From the NCBI RefSeq assembly GCF_025770765.1, contig NZ_JANZKY010000013.1:121077-185076 (forward strand): a DNA stretch of 64,000 nucleotides, written 5' to 3'. Positions 1-9,605 of the stretch are shown here, piece by piece. The stretch's first letter is position 1. The number at the start of each line of letters is the position of its first letter. The DNA comes from Propionivibrio soli (lineage in GTDB: Bacteria > Pseudomonadota > Gammaproteobacteria > Burkholderiales > Rhodocyclaceae). Below the pieces are notes generated by a model, which was not told where the DNA came from, made no database searches, and worked only from the letters and a program-made list of their open reading frames with translations. The position numbers and the translations under genes were made by a program.

Positions 1-558
1 GAGGATTGGACCTGGCGCCACAGCGTTCACCCTTACCTCGGGTGCAAGTTCAACAGCGAGCGCTCGCGTCAGCCCCAATAAGCCCGCTTTGGCTGCGCAA
101 TACAATGGATAGCCAGCCAGCGGCCGTTCGGCGTGAATATCGGTAATGTTAACTACCGCCCCCTGCATTCTCCGGAGATGAGGCGCCGCCGCCTGTACGA
201 GGAATAGAGGGGCTTTCAAGTTGCTGCCGATGAGATCATCCCAAGCCTTGATATCAATCGAACCGAGGGGGGTGGGGAAGAAACTGGACGCATTGTTCAC
301 TAGCGCATCGAGTTGCCCGAATCGGCCAATGACCGCTTCTATCAACCCGGGCAGTGCTTCGATATCGAGGAGGTCAGCGTATTCACAAAACGCAGTTTCC
401 GGCCGTACCGCGTTCAGTTCAGCCGCCAAGGCCCCAGCGGCTGCACCCGCGTTACGGTAATGCAGAACGAGGTTCGCACCAGCGGTATGCAATTCGCGAG
501 CAATCGAACTTCCGACCCGCTTGGCTGCGCCTGTTATCAAAATCGTCTTGCCGATCAA
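1..558 (-). CDS. SDR-family oxidoreductase, pteridine reductase-like (3' part beyond window)
   Basis: Reading the minus strand from 558 gives 186 codons that run off the left edge. The N-terminus is a Rossmann nucleotide-binding start, M-I-G-K-T-I-L-I-T-G, with the motif TGAAKRVG. An Arg inside TGxxxRxG is characteristic of pteridine reductases (FolM/PTR1) rather than generic SDRs. NNAS follows at about residue 88, and the catalytic YCAAK (YxxxK) near residue 158. The family reduces dihydropterin or dihydrofolate with NADPH in the cytoplasm. The start is read as TTG at 556-558 because GGAG sits 8 nt upstream; an in-frame GTG at 613-615 is the alternative. The C-terminal part lies outside the window, so substrate assignment rests on the N-terminal motif only. 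Confidence 0.8.
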   Translation of the reverse strand, partial: MIGKTILITGAAKRVGSSIARELHTAGANLVLHYRNAGAAAGALAAELNAVRPETAFCEYADLLDIEALPGLIEAVIGRFGQLDALVNNASSFFPTPLGSIDIKAWDDLIGSNLKAPLFLVQAAAPHLRRMQGAVVNITDIHAERPLAGYPLYCAAKAGLLGLTRALAVELAPEVRVNAVAPGPIL

Positions 559-856
559 CGGAAGACTCCGAAATCCCGAGTAGCTTACACGGAGGCCGAT
601 TCTAGCGGATTTCACTGGTCGCTAATGCGAAAAAAATCCTTCCAATAGCCGCTATCTGCGATCCTCGTCTGCCGACGATTGGTCCGCTGTTCTTGCCGAG
701 AAACGGTAAACTCTGCAGTGGGAGTCCGCCGCCGGAATGCGGCGGGGTACAGCGGTAACCGGAGTCGAACTCCCGTATTTCCTCCAGGCCACAAACTGAG
801 TAATGCCGGAGGCAGGAAGATCTGGCGCGCCTTGTTTCGAATCAATGAGAAAAATA
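559..856. other. Intergenic region between divergent genes
   Basis: These 298 bases separate the SDR gene (minus) from the next plus-strand gene. No convincing coding frame, terminator or tRNA is visible. A T-arm-like stretch near 755-770 was checked and lacks matching acceptor and D arms. Promoters for both flanking genes should lie here, but no element close to consensus stands out. Confidence 0.4.
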
Positions 857-1729
857 ATGGACGACGAAATATCGTTGCAAATGGAAGAACCGCTGGAAGC
901 GGAGGACCTGATGGCGATGGCCGATCGTATTGACAGCCTTGCTCCCGATACTGCCGAATGGGTCCGTCGTTTGTTTGATGAGTGCCTGAGAGCGCGCATG
1001 AACGAAGCGCTGCTCATGGCCGCCCAAAGTGAGGGGGGAGGGAGCGACGCGCGCGCGCCCGGGGAAACGACAGGGGAGTTTGACCCTCAACTTGCGCAGG
1101 TCGCCCTCGATGCAGCGGAGTGGCTGAAAACACTCTGGGACGTAGGGTACATGGGGGCTGGGAGTTTTCCGGCGTCACCGCGTTCGGCGTTTCCCTTGGT
1201 CGAACTCGAAGACGTACTCAAGTCGGCGCTCTTTGCTCGAATCCGCCAAGGCAAACGGCCCTTGCCTTTCCCGCCACCGACTCGCGACGGATTACCGTGG
1301 CACGATCTCGTCGAAGGCGAGATGATGGTGCATGAGGTTGTGGCCGAGATCGTGCGCGATGAACGTGGCGCACCCATCGCTGCCATTATCGCCGGCTGCG
1401 CCGACTGGCAGGTTGTGCAGGAAATCGTCCTGAACACCGATTGTCTGGTCCAGCATCGTGGGAAGGGGCCGTTGTTTCGGCTCCGTTTTGTAGGCGATGA
1501 GGCAACTCTCGAGCGTGAACCGCCCCGTTGCGCAAGAACGATTCGCTTTCAGGAGCGCGGCGGCTTTCGCAGCTACATTCTGGAATGGGTGTGCGACGGG
1601 GGCGATGAGATCACCGCAGTACCCTTGCGGGCGGCGACCTGGGAGCGGGCTGAAGCGGAAGCCGCCAACTGGATCGCGATCAATCACCCGGAGTTGTACG
1701 GCCAAGTGCGCTTCATTCACGCCGAGTAG
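857..1729 (+). CDS. Hypothetical protein, unrecognised family
   Basis: This is a 290-aa ORF with clear coding character, but I do not recognise the family. It has no signal peptide or membrane segment. The first 75 residues are acidic and look helical, followed by a low-complexity Gly/Ala/Arg linker. A central part contains a Pro-rich RPLPFPPPTRDGLPW stretch. The C-terminal half is beta-rich and ends at E290 after N-H-P-E-L-Y-G. Possible starts are ATG at 803, 845 and 857; 857 is preferred because the upstream residues look non-coding and a GAG lies 7 nt before it. It is convergent with murB, with a 21-bp gap. It is probably a soluble cytoplasmic protein. Confidence 0.55.
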   Translation: MDDEISLQMEEPLEAEDLMAMADRIDSLAPDTAEWVRRLFDECLRARMNEALLMAAQSEGGGSDARAPGETTGEFDPQLAQVALDAAEWLKTLWDVGYMGAGSFPASPRSAFPLVELEDVLKSALFARIRQGKRPLPFPPPTRDGLPWHDLVEGEMMVHEVVAEIVRDERGAPIAAIIAGCADWQVVQEIVLNTDCLVQHRGKGPLFRLRFVGDEATLEREPPRCARTIRFQERGGFRSYILEWVCDGGDEITAVPLRAATWERAEAEAANWIAINHPELYGQVRFIHAE

Positions 1730-1750
1730 CGGCTAGGCCGCTGCTCAGGA

Positions 1751-2788
1751 TTACAGGAAAACAGGTTCAGGGACGAGTTGTACGCCGAACCGCGTGGACA
1801 CCTCGGTGCGCACCGCTTCCATCGCTCGCCTTACGTCGGTACCCGTCGCGCCTCCCTGATTGACGAGCACGAGCGCTTGCTTCTCGTACATGCCTACCGG
1901 CCCCAGGCTGCGACCCTTCCAGCCAGCCTGTTCAATCAGCCAGCCAGCCGCTAGCTTTACTCGTCCGTCGGCTTGCGGATAGTGCGGCATCCGAGGGTGC
2001 AAGGCGAACAAGTTTCGAGCACTCTCGGCGTCGACGATCGGGTTCTGGAAGAAGCTGCCGGCGTTTGGCAGCAATTCTGGATCCGGGAGTTTACGTTGGC
2101 GGATAGCGATTACCGCTTCAGCCACCTGTTGCGGTGAAGGCGCTTTTGTCTTGTGCGCATCCAGTTCCGCGGCCACGTCGCCATAGCGCGTGATCGGGAG
2201 CCAGTTCTTGGGAAGCCGGAATGTCACGTCCGTGATCACATAGCGTCCTTCCAGATGTTGCCCATCCCGCTTGAAAATGCTGTCTCGGTAAGCGAACCGG
2301 CAGTCGTTGCGTTCGAAGCGGACCGCCGCCCCGGTTGCCATATCGAAGGCCGTCAGCGAGTGAAAGCGGTCGGCAAGCTCCAACCCGTAGGCACCAATGT
2401 TTTGTACCGGGGATGCGCCCACGGTTCCGGGAATCAGTACAAGATTTTCGAGTCCGCCCCAACCATTTTCCAGCGTCCACAGCACGAACGGGTGCCAACT
2501 CTCACCACCGGCCGCGTTCACGTACCAAGCGTCTGCATCTTCGGCTACGAGGCGCCGTCCGCGATTCGCCACGTGAAGGACGAGGCCGTCGAAATCGCCG
2601 TCCAGCACCAGATTGCTGCCGCCGCCAAGGACGAACCGCCGCGTTCTCGCCAGCATGGGGTGCTCCCGTAGCAGGGCAAGTTGGGCTGCATCGGTGATGT
2701 CAGCGTACAGTGCCGCGCGTCCGGGCAGGGCGAGCGTATTGCGCGACGACAGGTCAGCGTGGCGTTCGACCCAGGCGGGCAGATTCAT
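1751..2788 (-). CDS. murB: UDP-N-acetylenolpyruvoylglucosamine reductase MurB
   Basis: MurB reduces UDP-GlcNAc-enolpyruvate to UDP-MurNAc with NADPH and FAD, the second step of peptidoglycan precursor synthesis in the cytoplasm. The 345-aa product has the FAD-domain signatures [12 protein letters not shown] and [16 protein letters not shown]. The catalytic Arg lies in YRDSIFK, the catalytic Ser in NAGSFFQNP, and the terminal catalytic Glu in PEPVFL. The length and insertions fit type I MurB, as in E. coli (342 aa). The start chosen is ATG at 2786-2788 (M-N-L-P-A-W-V), 15 nt after the metH stop; the longer reading from 2824 would overlap metH. Co-transcription with metH is likely from the spacing, although the pathways are unrelated. 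Confidence 0.95.
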   Translation of the reverse strand: MNLPAWVERHADLSSRNTLALPGRAALYADITDAAQLALLREHPMLARTRRFVLGGGSNLVLDGDFDGLVLHVANRGRRLVAEDADAWYVNAAGGESWHPFVLWTLENGWGGLENLVLIPGTVGASPVQNIGAYGLELADRFHSLTAFDMATGAAVRFERNDCRFAYRDSIFKRDGQHLEGRYVITDVTFRLPKNWLPITRYGDVAAELDAHKTKAPSPQQVAEAVIAIRQRKLPDPELLPNAGSFFQNPIVDAESARNLFALHPRMPHYPQADGRVKLAAGWLIEQAGWKGRSLGPVGMYEKQALVLVNQGGATGTDVRRAMEAVRTEVSTRFGVQLVPEPVFL

Positions 2789-2802
2789 GGATCGTCGTCC
2801 AG

Positions 2803-5800
2803 TTACAACAGTGGTGCCAGCCAACGCTTGGCCGACTTGACGTCAATGCCGTTGCGTTCGGCCCAGTCGTCCAACTGGTCGCCACCGATCTTGCTGATCG
2901 CGAAGTAGCGAGCCTGCGGATGCGCGAAATAGAACCCGGCAACGGCGGCCGCCGGGCTCATGGCGAACGATTCAGTCAGCGACATGTCTGCTTTGCCAGG
3001 AGCGTCGAGCAGGGCGAACAATCCACCTTTGGTTGTGTGATCAGGACAGGCCGGGTAACCGGGAGCCGGTCGGATGCCACGATACTCTTCTCGGATCAGC
3101 GCCCCTCCGTCGAGTACTTCTTCCGGCGCGTACCCCCAATAGTCTCGCCGTACCTGTTCGTGCAGCCATTCGGCGCACGCTTCCGCGAGCCGGTCGGCAA
3201 GCGCTTTCAGCATGATGGCGCTGTAGTCGTCGTGGCGTGCCGCGAACTCCGCGAGCTTCTCTTCGATACCAATGCCTGCCGTTACGGCGAAGGCGCCAAT
3301 CCAGTCCGCCGTTCCTTCGCCGGCAATGAAATCCGACAGGCTGTAGTGCGGCTTGCCTTGCGGCCGCTCATGCTGCTGCCGCAGCGTGTGCCACGCCATC
3401 CGTTTCTCGCGCCGCGTTTCGTCGCCGTAAATCTCGATGTCGTCGCCGACGGCGTTTGCCGGATAGAGCCCGAAGACGGCATTCGCGGTGAGCCAGGGTT
3501 TGCCCTGCTGGCTCTGCACAATGGTGTCCAACATTTTCTGCGCGTCCGCGTACACTGCCCGCGCCGCTTCACCGACGACCGTATCGTCTAGGATTTTGGG
3601 GAAACTGCCGGCGAGATCCCAGGTCTGGAAGAACGGTGACCAGTCGATGTATGGCCTGAGGGCGGCGAGATCGATGCCGCGCCGTACGTGCAGACCCGGC
3701 TTGCGCGGAGCCGTCGGCCGGTACGCAGGATCGCTGTTCCAGGCGAAGCGGTTACTGCGTGCAGTTGAGAGCGAGACGAGCGGGACACCCTTCTTCTGCG
3801 CGTGCTGTTCGCGTACCCGCGCATAGTCGGCGTCAATGTCCTGCTTGAACTGCGTGGCTTGTTCCGTCGACAGCAGCTTGGTGACGACGCCCACCGCGCG
3901 CGAAGCATCGGGGACGTAAACAACCGGACCGGTGTAGTTCGGCGCGATCTTGATCGCCGTATGTGCGCGGCTCGTTGTGGCGCCGCCGATGAGCAGCGGG
4001 ATCGCTTCACCTTCCGCAAAGCCGAGCCGTTGCATCTCGGCCGCGACGTGACTCATCTCTTCGAGCGACGGCGTGATCAGCCCGGAGAGGCCGATCGCCT
4101 GCGCACCATGCTCGCGCGCCGCGTGCAGGATCTTATCGCAGGGAACCATGACGCCGAGGTCGACGACATCGTAGCCGTTGCATCCGAGTACGACGCCAAC
4201 GATGTTTTTGCCGATGTCATGAACATCGCCTTTCACGGTGGCGACCACGATCTTGCCCTTGCTGGTCGCGCCGGTACGCAGCTTCTCGGCTTCGATATAG
4301 GGGATGAGGTGCGCCACGGCGAGCTTCATCACCCGCGCCGATTTGACGACTTGCGGCAGGAACATCTTGCCCGCACCGAACAGGTCGCCAACGGCGTTCA
4401 TGCCGGCCATCAGCGGCCCCTCGATCACCGATAGCGGCGGTTTGCCGTCGGCTTCGAGCGCGGCGCGGCATTCTTCGGTGTCGGCGACGACGAACTCGGT
4501 GATGCCTTTGACGAGCGCATGTTCGAGCCGCTTCTCCACCGTCAGCTCGCGCCAGGAGAGGTCCGGGCCGCTTTCCTTGGCCTTGCCTTCCTTGACTGTC
4601 TGCGCGAACTCAACGAGCCGCTCGCCGGCGTCCGGCGAGGTGTTCAGCACGACGGCCTCGACGCGCTCGCGCAAAGCGGGCTCGAGATCGTCATAAACCC
4701 CGAGCATGCCGGCGTTGACGATGCCCATCGAGAGGCCGGCCTCGACCGCGTGATAAAGGAAAACCGTGTGGATCGCTTCGCGAACCGGGTCGTTGCCGCG
4801 GAAGGAGAAAGAAACGTTGGAGACGCCGCCCGACGTGTGGGCATGCGGCAGATGTTCCCTTATCCAGCGGCAGGCTTCGATGAAGTCGACGGCGTAGTTG
4901 TTGTGTTCCTCGATGCCGGTGGCGATGGCGAAGATGTTCGGATCGAAGATGATGTCTTCCGGCGGGAAACCGACCCCCAACAACAGGTCGTACGCGCGAC
5001 GGCAGATCTGCGTCTTGCGCGCGAAAGTGTCTGCCTGGCCGGCTTCGTCGAACGCCATCACGACCACCGCCGCACCGTAGCGGCGGGCAAGGCGGGCGTG
5101 GCGTAGAAAGCCCTCTTCGCCTTCCTTCATCGAGATCGAATTAACGACTCCCTTGCCCTGGATGCACTTGAGGCCGGCTTCGATGATTTCCCACTTCGAC
5201 GAATCGAGCATCACCGGCACGCGCGAGATGTCTGGCTCGGAGGCGATGAGCTTGAGGAAACGTTCCATCGCCGCTTTGCCGTCGAGCATCGCATCGTCCA
5301 TGTTGATGTCGATGACTTGCGCTCCGTTTTCGACCTGTTGTCGGGCGACGGCGAGGGCGTCGTCGAAGCGCCCTTCGAGGATCATACGGGCAAAGACTTT
5401 TGAACCCGTCACGTTGGTACGCTCGCCGACGTTGACGAACAAGGATCCTTTACCGACGTTGAACGGTTCCAGCCCGGACAAGCGAAGTTTCTTTTCGAGT
5501 TCAGGGATCGCTCGCGGCGTGATTTCTTCCACCCCGCGCGCGATGGCCGCGATGTGCGCGGGCGACGTCCCGCAGCAGCCGCCGACGATATTCACGAATC
5601 CGTTTCGCGCCCAGTCGGCGATCTCGTCGGCGAGTTGTTCGGGCGTTTCGTCGTAGCCCCCAAAGGCGTTCGGCAGGCCAGCGTTCGGGTGCGCGGAAAC
5701 GAAGCAGTCGCATACATTCGAGAGCTCCTCGACGTGCTGCCGCAGGTCCTTGGCTCCGAGTGCGCAATTGAGTCCGAACGACAGCGGCCGGATATGGCTG

Positions 5801-6507
5801 AGCGAGTTCCAGAAAGCTTCGGGTGTTTGGCCAGAAAGCGTGCGTCCTGAAGCGTCGGTGATCGTCCCCGAGATCATCACCGGCCAGCGCCGGCCGACCG
5901 TCTCGAAGTATTGGTCAATGGCGAATAGCGCGGCTTTGGCATTGAGCGTGTCGAAGATCGTTTCGACGAGCAGGATGTCGGCGCCGCCGTCGGTGAGGCC
6001 ACGTACTGCCTCGGTATAGGCGTCGACGAGTTGGTCGAAGCTCACGTTGCGGAAGCCGGGATCGTTGACGTCCGGAGAAAGCGACGCTGTGCGCGACGTC
6101 GGGCCGAGGACGCCGGCGACGAAGCGCGGCTTTTGCGGCGTGCGTGCGGTGAACTCATCGCACACTTCACGCGCAAGGCGCGCTCCGGCGACGTTGAGTT
6201 CGTGGACAATGTCCTCAAGCTTGTAGTCGGCTTGCGAGATCGACGTCGCGTTGAAGGTGTTCGTTTCGATAATGTCGGCGCCTGCATCCAGGTATTCGGC
6301 GTGGATGCCGCGTATGACGTCGGGGCGGGTCAGCAACAAAAGGTCGTTGTTGCCTTTGACGTCCTGCCCGTGCGCGGCGAAACGCTCTCCGCGGTAATCG
6401 GATTCCTGCAGCGCATGGCGTTGAATCATTGTCCCCATCGCGCCGTCGAGAAGAAGGATACGTTGGCGCAGGAGGGCGGTAAGCTCGTTCGTACGGTCTG
6501 GCTGCAT
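2803..6507 (-). CDS. metH: Cobalamin-dependent methionine synthase MetH
   Basis: MetH transfers the methyl group of 5-methyltetrahydrofolate to homocysteine through methylcobalamin. The single 1,234-aa chain contains all four modules. The homocysteine-binding domain ends with the zinc Cys pair in GGCCGT. The pterin-binding domain holds [18 protein letters not shown]. The B12 cap and Rossmann domain carries [11 protein letters not shown] with the cobalt-ligating His. The C-terminal activation (reductive methylation) domain includes [13 protein letters not shown]. The start is ATG at 6505-6507 (M-Q-P-D-R-T), since upstream codons cover a terminator and riboswitch. GGGG lies 7 nt before the ATG. 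murB follows 15 nt after the stop. Regulation by the SAM-II-like leader described separately would reduce synthesis when SAM is abundant. Confidence 0.97.
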   Translation of the reverse strand: MQPDRTNELTALLRQRILLLDGAMGTMIQRHALQESDYRGERFAAHGQDVKGNNDLLLLTRPDVIRGIHAEYLDAGADIIETNTFNATSISQADYKLEDIVHELNVAGARLAREVCDEFTARTPQKPRFVAGVLGPTSRTASLSPDVNDPGFRNVSFDQLVDAYTEAVRGLTDGGADILLVETIFDTLNAKAALFAIDQYFETVGRRWPVMISGTITDASGRTLSGQTPEAFWNSLSHIRPLSFGLNCALGAKDLRQHVEELSNVCDCFVSAHPNAGLPNAFGGYDETPEQLADEIADWARNGFVNIVGGCCGTSPAHIAAIARGVEEITPRAIPELEKKLRLSGLEPFNVGKGSLFVNVGERTNVTGSKVFARMILEGRFDDALAVARQQVENGAQVIDINMDDAMLDGKAAMERFLKLIASEPDISRVPVMLDSSKWEIIEAGLKCIQGKGVVNSISMKEGEEGFLRHARLARRYGAAVVVMAFDEAGQADTFARKTQICRRAYDLLLGVGFPPEDIIFDPNIFAIATGIEEHNNYAVDFIEACRWIREHLPHAHTSGGVSNVSFSFRGNDPVREAIHTVFLYHAVEAGLSMGIVNAGMLGVYDDLEPALRERVEAVVLNTSPDAGERLVEFAQTVKEGKAKESGPDLSWRELTVEKRLEHALVKGITEFVVADTEECRAALEADGKPPLSVIEGPLMAGMNAVGDLFGAGKMFLPQVVKSARVMKLAVAHLIPYIEAEKLRTGATSKGKIVVATVKGDVHDIGKNIVGVVLGCNGYDVVDLGVMVPCDKILHAAREHGAQAIGLSGLITPSLEEMSHVAAEMQRLGFAEGEAIPLLIGGATTSRAHTAIKIAPNYTGPVVYVPDASRAVGVVTKLLSTEQATQFKQDIDADYARVREQHAQKKGVPLVSLSTARSNRFAWNSDPAYRPTAPRKPGLHVRRGIDLAALRPYIDWSPFFQTWDLAGSFPKILDDTVVGEAARAVYADAQKMLDTIVQSQQGKPWLTANAVFGLYPANAVGDDIEIYGDETRREKRMAWHTLRQQHERPQGKPHYSLSDFIAGEGTADWIGAFAVTAGIGIEEKLAEFAARHDDYSAIMLKALADRLAEACAEWLHEQVRRDYWGYAPEEVLDGGALIREEYRGIRPAPGYPACPDHTTKGGLFALLDAPGKADMSLTESFAMSPAAAVAGFYFAHPQARYFAISKIGGDQLDDWAERNGIDVKSAKRWLAPLL

Positions 6508-6520
6508 GGATAACCCCAAA

Positions 6521-6555
6521 ACAAAAAACCCGTTCAGCGTTTTGGCGAACGGGTT
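6521..6555 (-). terminator. Rho-independent terminator in the metH leader
   Basis: On the minus strand a perfect 9-bp stem AACCCGTTC/GAACGGGTT with an 11-nt loop is followed directly by a T-rich run (TTTTTTGTTTT). It sits only about 14 nt before the metH start codon and downstream of the riboswitch-like fold. That is the expected position for the expression platform of a transcription-terminating riboswitch. The competing antiterminator pairing was not resolved by eye. Confidence 0.8.
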
Positions 6556-6574
6556 TCGGAGAAGGTGTCGAAGC

Positions 6575-6632
6575 GCCCGCTTTAGCCGGATTTGTAACGC
6601 GCCCGCAAGCTGAACTTCAAATCGGCGCGTGT
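6575..6632 (-). ncRNA. SAM-II riboswitch-like element upstream of metH
   Basis: The minus-strand RNA has a 7-bp P1 (ACGCGCC/GGCGCGT) enclosing a 20-nt loop that starts GATTTGAAG and contains CTTGC. After the 3' P1 strand comes TTACAAATCCGGCTAAAGCGGG. Aligned from memory with the known SAM-II (metA-type) aptamer, the conserved GAUUU in the loop, the A-rich AxAAAU segment, the invariant GCUAA and the terminal GGG all match, with the same spacing after P1. SAM-II is an H-type pseudoknot binding S-adenosylmethionine; the P2 pairing is not fully resolved by eye. Gene context (metH), a consensus promoter upstream and a terminator downstream all agree. Confidence 0.75.
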
Positions 6633-6651
6633 CTCTCCGCGAGAGAGACAC
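6629..6651 (-). repeat. Perfect hairpin abutting the riboswitch
   Basis: The inverted repeat GTGTCTCTC/GAGAGACAC has a 9-bp stem and 5-nt loop. Its arm nearest metH overlaps the first bases of the riboswitch P1 strand. With the predicted start of transcription near 6656, it would be the very 5' end of the metH mRNA, so it could protect the transcript or compete with P1. Confidence 0.6.
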
Positions 6652-6662
6652 AGAGACGCTTG

Positions 6663-6691
6663 AATTTACGCGTCGGGTCGTCCCTTGTCAA
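6663..6691 (-). promoter_or_regulatory. Sigma70-type promoter of metH-murB
   Basis: On the minus strand TTGACA (6686-6691) is followed by exactly 17 nt and TAAATT (6663-6668). Transcription would start near 6656 and give a leader of about 150 nt holding the hairpin, the SAM-II-like element and the terminator. Confidence 0.75.
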
Positions 6692-6734
6692 TCCGGGAAA
6701 CGGTGCCACTTCTCGAACGGAACCGGCTGTCGTC

Positions 6735-7439
6735 CTACCCACCAATCGATCCGAAGACTTTTTTCAGCAGACTTGATCCGGTTCCGATCGGGTCTTTGCG
6801 GATGGCCTTTTCCTGTTCTGCGATCATGAGGAAAAGCCCATCCATCGCCTTGTGGGTGACATAGGTGTCGAGATCGGCGTCATTCTTGTCGATCAGTCCG
6901 AATTTGGCCGCGTGCCCCGCGTATTCGTTGTACTGAGCCGCGAGACCGACTTTTGCCGTGGCTTTTTTCACTATGGGCAGAAACTTGCCGGCAATGGCGT
7001 CCGATGTCGTGCGCTTGAAATACTGCGTCGCTGCGTCGTCTCCTCCAGTGAGGATACCGCGCGCATCGTCGAAGCTCATGGTTCTTACCGCATTGCTCAG
7101 GATGGGCTTGGCTTCCACGACCGCCATTTCGGCCGCCCGGTTCATCGTTTCGATAAGTTCGTCAGCCTGCTTCTTCATGCCGAGGGTGCGCATCATCTTC
7201 TCCGCCGCTCGCGCCGATTCGGGAAGCGGAATGCGAACGCGCGCATCGCCGAGGAAGCCGTCTTTCCTGCCAAGCTGACCGATCGCTGCGTCGGCACCGC
7301 GGACGAGGGCTTCCTTCAATCCGCTGGCGGCGTCCTTGTTCGATACTTCGCCGGCGAGTGTTGCGGTGGCATTGCCAAAAAGCATGACGGTGGCCACGGC
7401 CATGAGGGCGGTCTTGAGCGCAAATAAAGCGGAATACAT
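6735..7439 (-). CDS. DUF4197 family exported protein
   Basis: The 234-aa product starts with an N-terminal signal sequence (hydrophobic segment from L4 to about A25, ending A-T-L-A-G), so it is likely periplasmic. The body matches the DUF4197 family: GLKEALVRGADAAIGQLGRKDGF near the mature N-terminus, then DVR/DARVRIPLPE, FKRTT and a C-terminal D-P-I-G-T-G-S-S-L-L-K-K-V-F. Family function is unknown. The start ATG at 7437-7439 is preferred over 7472 because GGGGAG precedes it by 7 nt and the signal peptide begins there. The gene appears monocistronic, between the metH leader and glrR. Confidence 0.85.
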   Translation of the reverse strand: MYSALFALKTALMAVATVMLFGNATATLAGEVSNKDAASGLKEALVRGADAAIGQLGRKDGFLGDARVRIPLPESARAAEKMMRTLGMKKQADELIETMNRAAEMAVVEAKPILSNAVRTMSFDDARGILTGGDDAATQYFKRTTSDAIAGKFLPIVKKATAKVGLAAQYNEYAGHAAKFGLIDKNDADLDTYVTHKAMDGLFLMIAEQEKAIRKDPIGTGSSLLKKVFGSIGG

Positions 7440-7589
7440 GAAGTTCTCCCCAAAAATGAAGGCGTTCTGCAAATCAGGCGTGAGGGATCAGTTTGTTCTC
7501 TTTATAGGCCTTTGCCTGCTGCTCGGCAACGCGCCCTCTGTTTAGCAACGCGACGTCATGCGGATGGCAGTCCGGGGCGGACCGGGTCT

Positions 7590-9017
7590 CTAGCGCTCCG
7601 GTTCCGTCGCGTTTCCGTTCCGTCCTCGAAACATGTCGGGCGTCAACTCGTGTTTTTGGAGCAGGCGATAGAACTCCGTTCGATTGCGTTCTGCGATGCG
7701 GGCGGCGTCCGCCACGCTGCCGTCGGTCAACTTGAGAAGCTGGACTAAGTAGTTGCGCTCAAAACGTTGCTTGGCCTCGGCGTAAGAAAGCGCCTCCATG
7801 GTCGGTATACGCAAGGCGCGCTGGACTAGGGGCAGGGTGATGAGCGGGGTGGTCGCGAGCGCGCAAGACTGTTCGACGACGTTGTAGAGCTGACGCACGT
7901 TACCGGGCCACGCGGCGCCGACGAGCAGCTCGAGCGCTTCCGGCGCGATCCCAGTGATGCGTTTGTTGTATTTTTTGACTAGCTGCTGGACGAAATAGTT
8001 GGCCAGCAGCGGGATATCCTCACGCCGCTCTTCGAGTCGCGGCAGGGTCAGTGTGACGACGTCGAGGCGGTAGTAGAGGTCCTCGCGGAAAAGACCCTCG
8101 GCCATCGCTACTTCGAGGTCGCGATGGGTTGCGGAGAGAACGCGCACGTCAACGGGTTCGGCGCGTGTGGCGCCAACCGGGCGTACGGCACGGTCTTGCA
8201 ACACGCGCAAAAGCTTCACTTGCAGCGCCGCCGGCATGTCGCCGATTTCGTCGAGAAACAGCGTTCCTCCGTCGGCCGCCTGAAATAACCCCACGTGTTC
8301 GCCGACGGCGCCCGTGAATGCACCGCGTACGTGGCCAAAGAGTTCAGACTCCAGCAACTGCTCGGGAATCGCGCCGCAGTTGATGGCGACGAATGGCGCC
8401 TTGGAGCGCGGGCTGGCCCGGTGGATCGCCCGCGCCAGCACTTCCTTGCCGGTGCCGCTTTCGCCGCGGATGAGCACGCTCGCGTCCGACGCGGCGACGA
8501 CCCGGGCTTCGTCCATCAGCTCGGCCATGCGGCTGCTGCGGAAAACGATACCTTCGCGCCATGCTTCGCTTTCCTTGCTGTCTCCCACGCCACCGGGAGA
8601 TGCGACCTGCAGTGCCTGCTGGATTTTCTCCAGGAGGACTTTGCGGTCGAAGGGTTTCGTCAGGTATCCGAATACGCCACGTGACATTGCCTCGACAGCA
8701 TCCGGGATCGTTCCGTGGGCGGTGAGCAGGATTACCGGTAATGTGGGGCGGGTACTGCGGATTTCTTCGAACAGCGCGAGCCCGTCCTTGCCCGGGAGGC
8801 GAATGTCGCTGACCACGAGCTGAGGAGGCTCGACCGCGATGCGAGCGAGCCCTTCCTCGGCGGAGGCCGCGGTGGATACGCGAAATCCCCAGGCATGTAG
8901 GCGCATGGTGAGTAGACGCAGAAGATCCTGATCGTCGTCGATGATCAGGATATGCGCGGCGTGCTGGGAAACGGGCGGATTGAGTGGCGTCGAGTTATGG
9001 CTTTCTGCGACATTCAT
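7590..9017 (-). CDS. glrR: Sigma54-dependent response regulator GlrR/QseF
   Basis: This 475-aa NtrC-class activator has three domains. The receiver (about 20-135) has phospho-acceptor D71 in VVSDIRLPG and Lys in LTKPFD. The AAA+ domain has Walker A GESGTGKE (185-192) and the sigma54-contacting loop GAFTGA (232-237). A C-terminal Fis-type helix-turn-helix spans about 425-465 ([20 protein letters not shown]). It is the third gene of a glrK-qseG-glrR operon and its ATG overlaps the qseG stop (ATGA). In enterobacteria GlrR binds TGTC-N10-GACA sites and activates sigma54 promoters of glmY and rpoE. Here two near-identical dyads lie upstream of the divergent bactofilin gene, suggesting a different target. 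Confidence 0.93.
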   Translation of the reverse strand: MNVAESHNSTPLNPPVSQHAAHILIIDDDQDLLRLLTMRLHAWGFRVSTAASAEEGLARIAVEPPQLVVSDIRLPGKDGLALFEEIRSTRPTLPVILLTAHGTIPDAVEAMSRGVFGYLTKPFDRKVLLEKIQQALQVASPGGVGDSKESEAWREGIVFRSSRMAELMDEARVVAASDASVLIRGESGTGKEVLARAIHRASPRSKAPFVAINCGAIPEQLLESELFGHVRGAFTGAVGEHVGLFQAADGGTLFLDEIGDMPAALQVKLLRVLQDRAVRPVGATRAEPVDVRVLSATHRDLEVAMAEGLFREDLYYRLDVVTLTLPRLEERREDIPLLANYFVQQLVKKYNKRITGIAPEALELLVGAAWPGNVRQLYNVVEQSCALATTPLITLPLVQRALRIPTMEALSYAEAKQRFERNYLVQLLKLTDGSVADAARIAERNRTEFYRLLQKHELTPDMFRGRNGNATEPER

Positions 9018-9592
9018 CGTAGGGCTCCGGGGGCTCGCTCGCCGGCCGGGCGCACTGTGAGCGAGCGCTCGACGTCGGCCAGCGCGTCGAGTTTCTCCTG
9101 TAGTTCGCCGCTGCGGCGTTGACTATCCTTGAGCTGTTGAGCGAGCTTGTCATTTTGCAGTTCGAGTCTGAGCCGCTCGCCGTACTGCACGGAAAGCGTC
9201 CGAGCCAGTGGATTTACGCTCGTCGCGACCGGGTCGGTCGATTTCAGCACACTGTCCAGCAAACTCAGTGCCCGCGTCAGATCCACGGGGCCACGTGGCT
9301 GGCCAAGAACAATAGCCAAGCGTATCTGCATCGCCGGCGTGGGCGGTAATGCCGTAAGCATGGAGCGTTCGCGCGCGAGTTCGTGCGGCGTCATACGTTG
9401 TATCAACTGCAGGTAACCGAGCAGAGGCAGCATCGCCGACTCGTCCACTCTTACAGTTCGGTAGGATGCATCGCTCGGCGGCGGACCCGGGTCTTCGTGC
9501 ACGGGAATCGGAGTCGTTGCGCACGCGGTCAGAAGCATGACGAACGGTGCGACCACTCGTCCCGGCCATTGAAGGTGAAAGCGAAAACTCAT
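9014..9592 (-). CDS. qseG: QseG-like lipoprotein of the GlrK/GlrR system
   Basis: A 192-aa protein with a lipoprotein signal peptide: hydrophobic core V-V-A-P-F-V-M-L and lipobox LTAC at about residues 18-21, followed by ATTPIPV. The mature part is alpha-helical and ends in a coiled-coil stretch (R-L-E-L-Q-N-D-K-L-A-Q-Q-L-K-D-S-Q-R). Its position between the kinase and regulator genes matches qseG (yfhG) in enterobacteria, where the outer-membrane lipoprotein contacts the sensor kinase. The start ATG at 9590-9592 is preferred to 9649 because it opens the signal peptide. It begins 13 nt after the glrK stop and overlaps glrR by 4 nt. Sequence similarity to QseG is weak; the call leans on context. 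Confidence 0.75.
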   Translation of the reverse strand: MSFRFHLQWPGRVVAPFVMLLTACATTPIPVHEDPGPPPSDASYRTVRVDESAMLPLLGYLQLIQRMTPHELARERSMLTALPPTPAMQIRLAIVLGQPRGPVDLTRALSLLDSVLKSTDPVATSVNPLARTLSVQYGERLRLELQNDKLAQQLKDSQRRSGELQEKLDALADVERSLTVRPAGERAPGALR

Positions 9593-9605
9593 CGAGCGGG
9601 GTCCA

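Noticed and set aside
745..775. T-arm-like GTTCGACTC on the minus strand in the first intergenic region
   Set aside because: Its stem has a mismatch and no D arm, anticodon arm or acceptor partner is found within 80 nt, so it is not a tRNA.
6508..6720. SAH riboswitch upstream of metH
   Set aside because: The GAGGAGCGCUGC and CCAGGCUCG conserved blocks of the SAH element are absent; the leader fits SAM-II instead.
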